A stretch of DNA of 64,000 nt, taken from assembly GCF_014652795.1 (NCBI RefSeq), contig NZ_BMZM01000001.1:992001-1056000 (forward strand), in the 5' to 3' direction. Under the pieces are notes generated by a model that saw only the letters and a list, made by a program, of their open reading frames with translations, had not been told where the DNA came from and searched no databases. The stretch's first letter is position 1. Every line of letters starts with the position of its first letter. This document shows, in pieces, positions 63,647 through 64,000 of this stretch. Made by a program: the position numbers and the translations under genes. The stretch is from Kushneria pakistanensis (GTDB taxonomy: Bacteria; Pseudomonadota; Gammaproteobacteria; Pseudomonadales; Halomonadaceae).

Positions 63647-64000
63647 ATGTCATTTATTAAAAAAGGGGCCACCACGCTGGCCATCGCAGGCGCCATGTTT
63701 GCCGTGGCAGGTTGTTCGAGTTCCGAGCCAAAGCAGGAAGATCCCAACATTGATAGCGTGATTCAACAGTCCAATCAGGGCTATCGTAATACGACAGTCG
63801 GCTATACCTTTACCTATCCCGAAAACTGGCAGAGCAGCATCGTCGAGCGTGATACGTTCGAGTGGAATGGCAAACGCATGGATGCTCAGAACATGTCCGT
63901 TTTTTACTACAAGAATTTTGAGCTCAATAGCGAGCCTGCACCATTGCTGGCTCTGGCGACCTATCCGCAGCAGGAGTGGGAGCAAATGCAGCGCCAGGCG
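63647..64000 (+). CDS. Predicted lipoprotein, 3'-truncated by the window edge
   Basis: The frame starts at ATG 63647, six bases behind AAGGAGG, and stays open to the last base (118 codons). The N-terminus has a lysine-rich start and a hydrophobic core ending in the lipobox VAGC (Cys23), then SSSEPKQEDPN. The mature part includes VGYTFTYPENWQ and ATYPQQEW, which faintly recall the PsbP/Mog1-like fold, but I would not assign it. An ATG at 63639 closer to the ribosome site runs into a stop after six codons. Confidence 0.75.
   Translation, partial: MSFIKKGATTLAIAGAMFAVAGCSSSEPKQEDPNIDSVIQQSNQGYRNTTVGYTFTYPENWQSSIVERDTFEWNGKRMDAQNMSVFYYKNFELNSEPAPLLALATYPQQEWEQMQRQA

Noticed and set aside
1-64000. 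CRISPR arrays, insertion sequences, prophage or toxin-antitoxin modules
   Set aside because: No regularly spaced repeats, transposase, integrase or paired small toxin genes were recognised anywhere in the window.

Overview
This window reads as a chromosomal segment of a gammaproteobacterium, most probably a member of the Halomonadaceae (Halomonas/Kushneria-like). That placement is an inference from protein similarity as I recall it, moderately high GC and gene order; I could not run a search. No insertion sequence, prophage, integron or CRISPR array is visible. Almost all of the DNA is orderly housekeeping sequence, followed by a long vitamin B12 block.

Layout. 1-6.6 kb: 3' part of relA, then mazG, ppc and sodA. 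6.6-20.7 kb: topB with an unknown membrane protein, a SEC-C/TPR protein, ampG-mltA (murein recycling), rfaH, proS overlapped by a lytic transglycosylase gene, a 59-residue lipoprotein, a small beta-barrel porin-like protein, miaE and lpxH. 20.7-26 kb: ppiB, glnS, cysS, folD and a Pro-Arg-His tRNA operon. 26.3-34.8 kb: the protein quality-control block tig-clpP-clpX-lon-hupB-ppiD, with a sigma32-type promoter before lon and a strong sigma70 promoter before hupB. 34.9-42 kb: a CurA-like reductase, the queuosine/preQ0 operon queC-queE-queD-ykgJ (QueD is a tandem-domain form), a CBS-domain protein, three small or unknown proteins and a rhomboid protease.

42-61.5 kb is a cobalamin island. It starts with eutBC (the AdoCbl-dependent ethanolamine ammonia-lyase). 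A minus-strand operon follows, reading chlI/D-like chelatase, cobO, cobB, cobE, cobW, cobN, cobQ, and preceded by a clear cobalamin riboswitch (about 55465-55655). Diverging from it is a plus-strand operon cobT, cobS, cobU, cobC-like phosphatase, cbiB, threonine-phosphate decarboxylase, bluB. Together these insert cobalt (CobN type), amidate and adenosylate the corrin ring, make the aminopropanol arm and dimethylbenzimidazole, and assemble the nucleotide loop. The early corrin-ring methyltransferases are not here. The window ends with an ABC exporter and the 5' part of a lipoprotein gene.

The most unusual signal is a perfect 20-base element, near-palindromic at its core, found only before queC (38561-38580) and directly abutting the cbiB start (58806-58825). 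It suggests a shared regulator linking queuosine and cobalamin synthesis. Other points worth checking are the tandem QueD with a degenerate first domain, the unknown topB-linked membrane protein, and the 59-residue lipoprotein.
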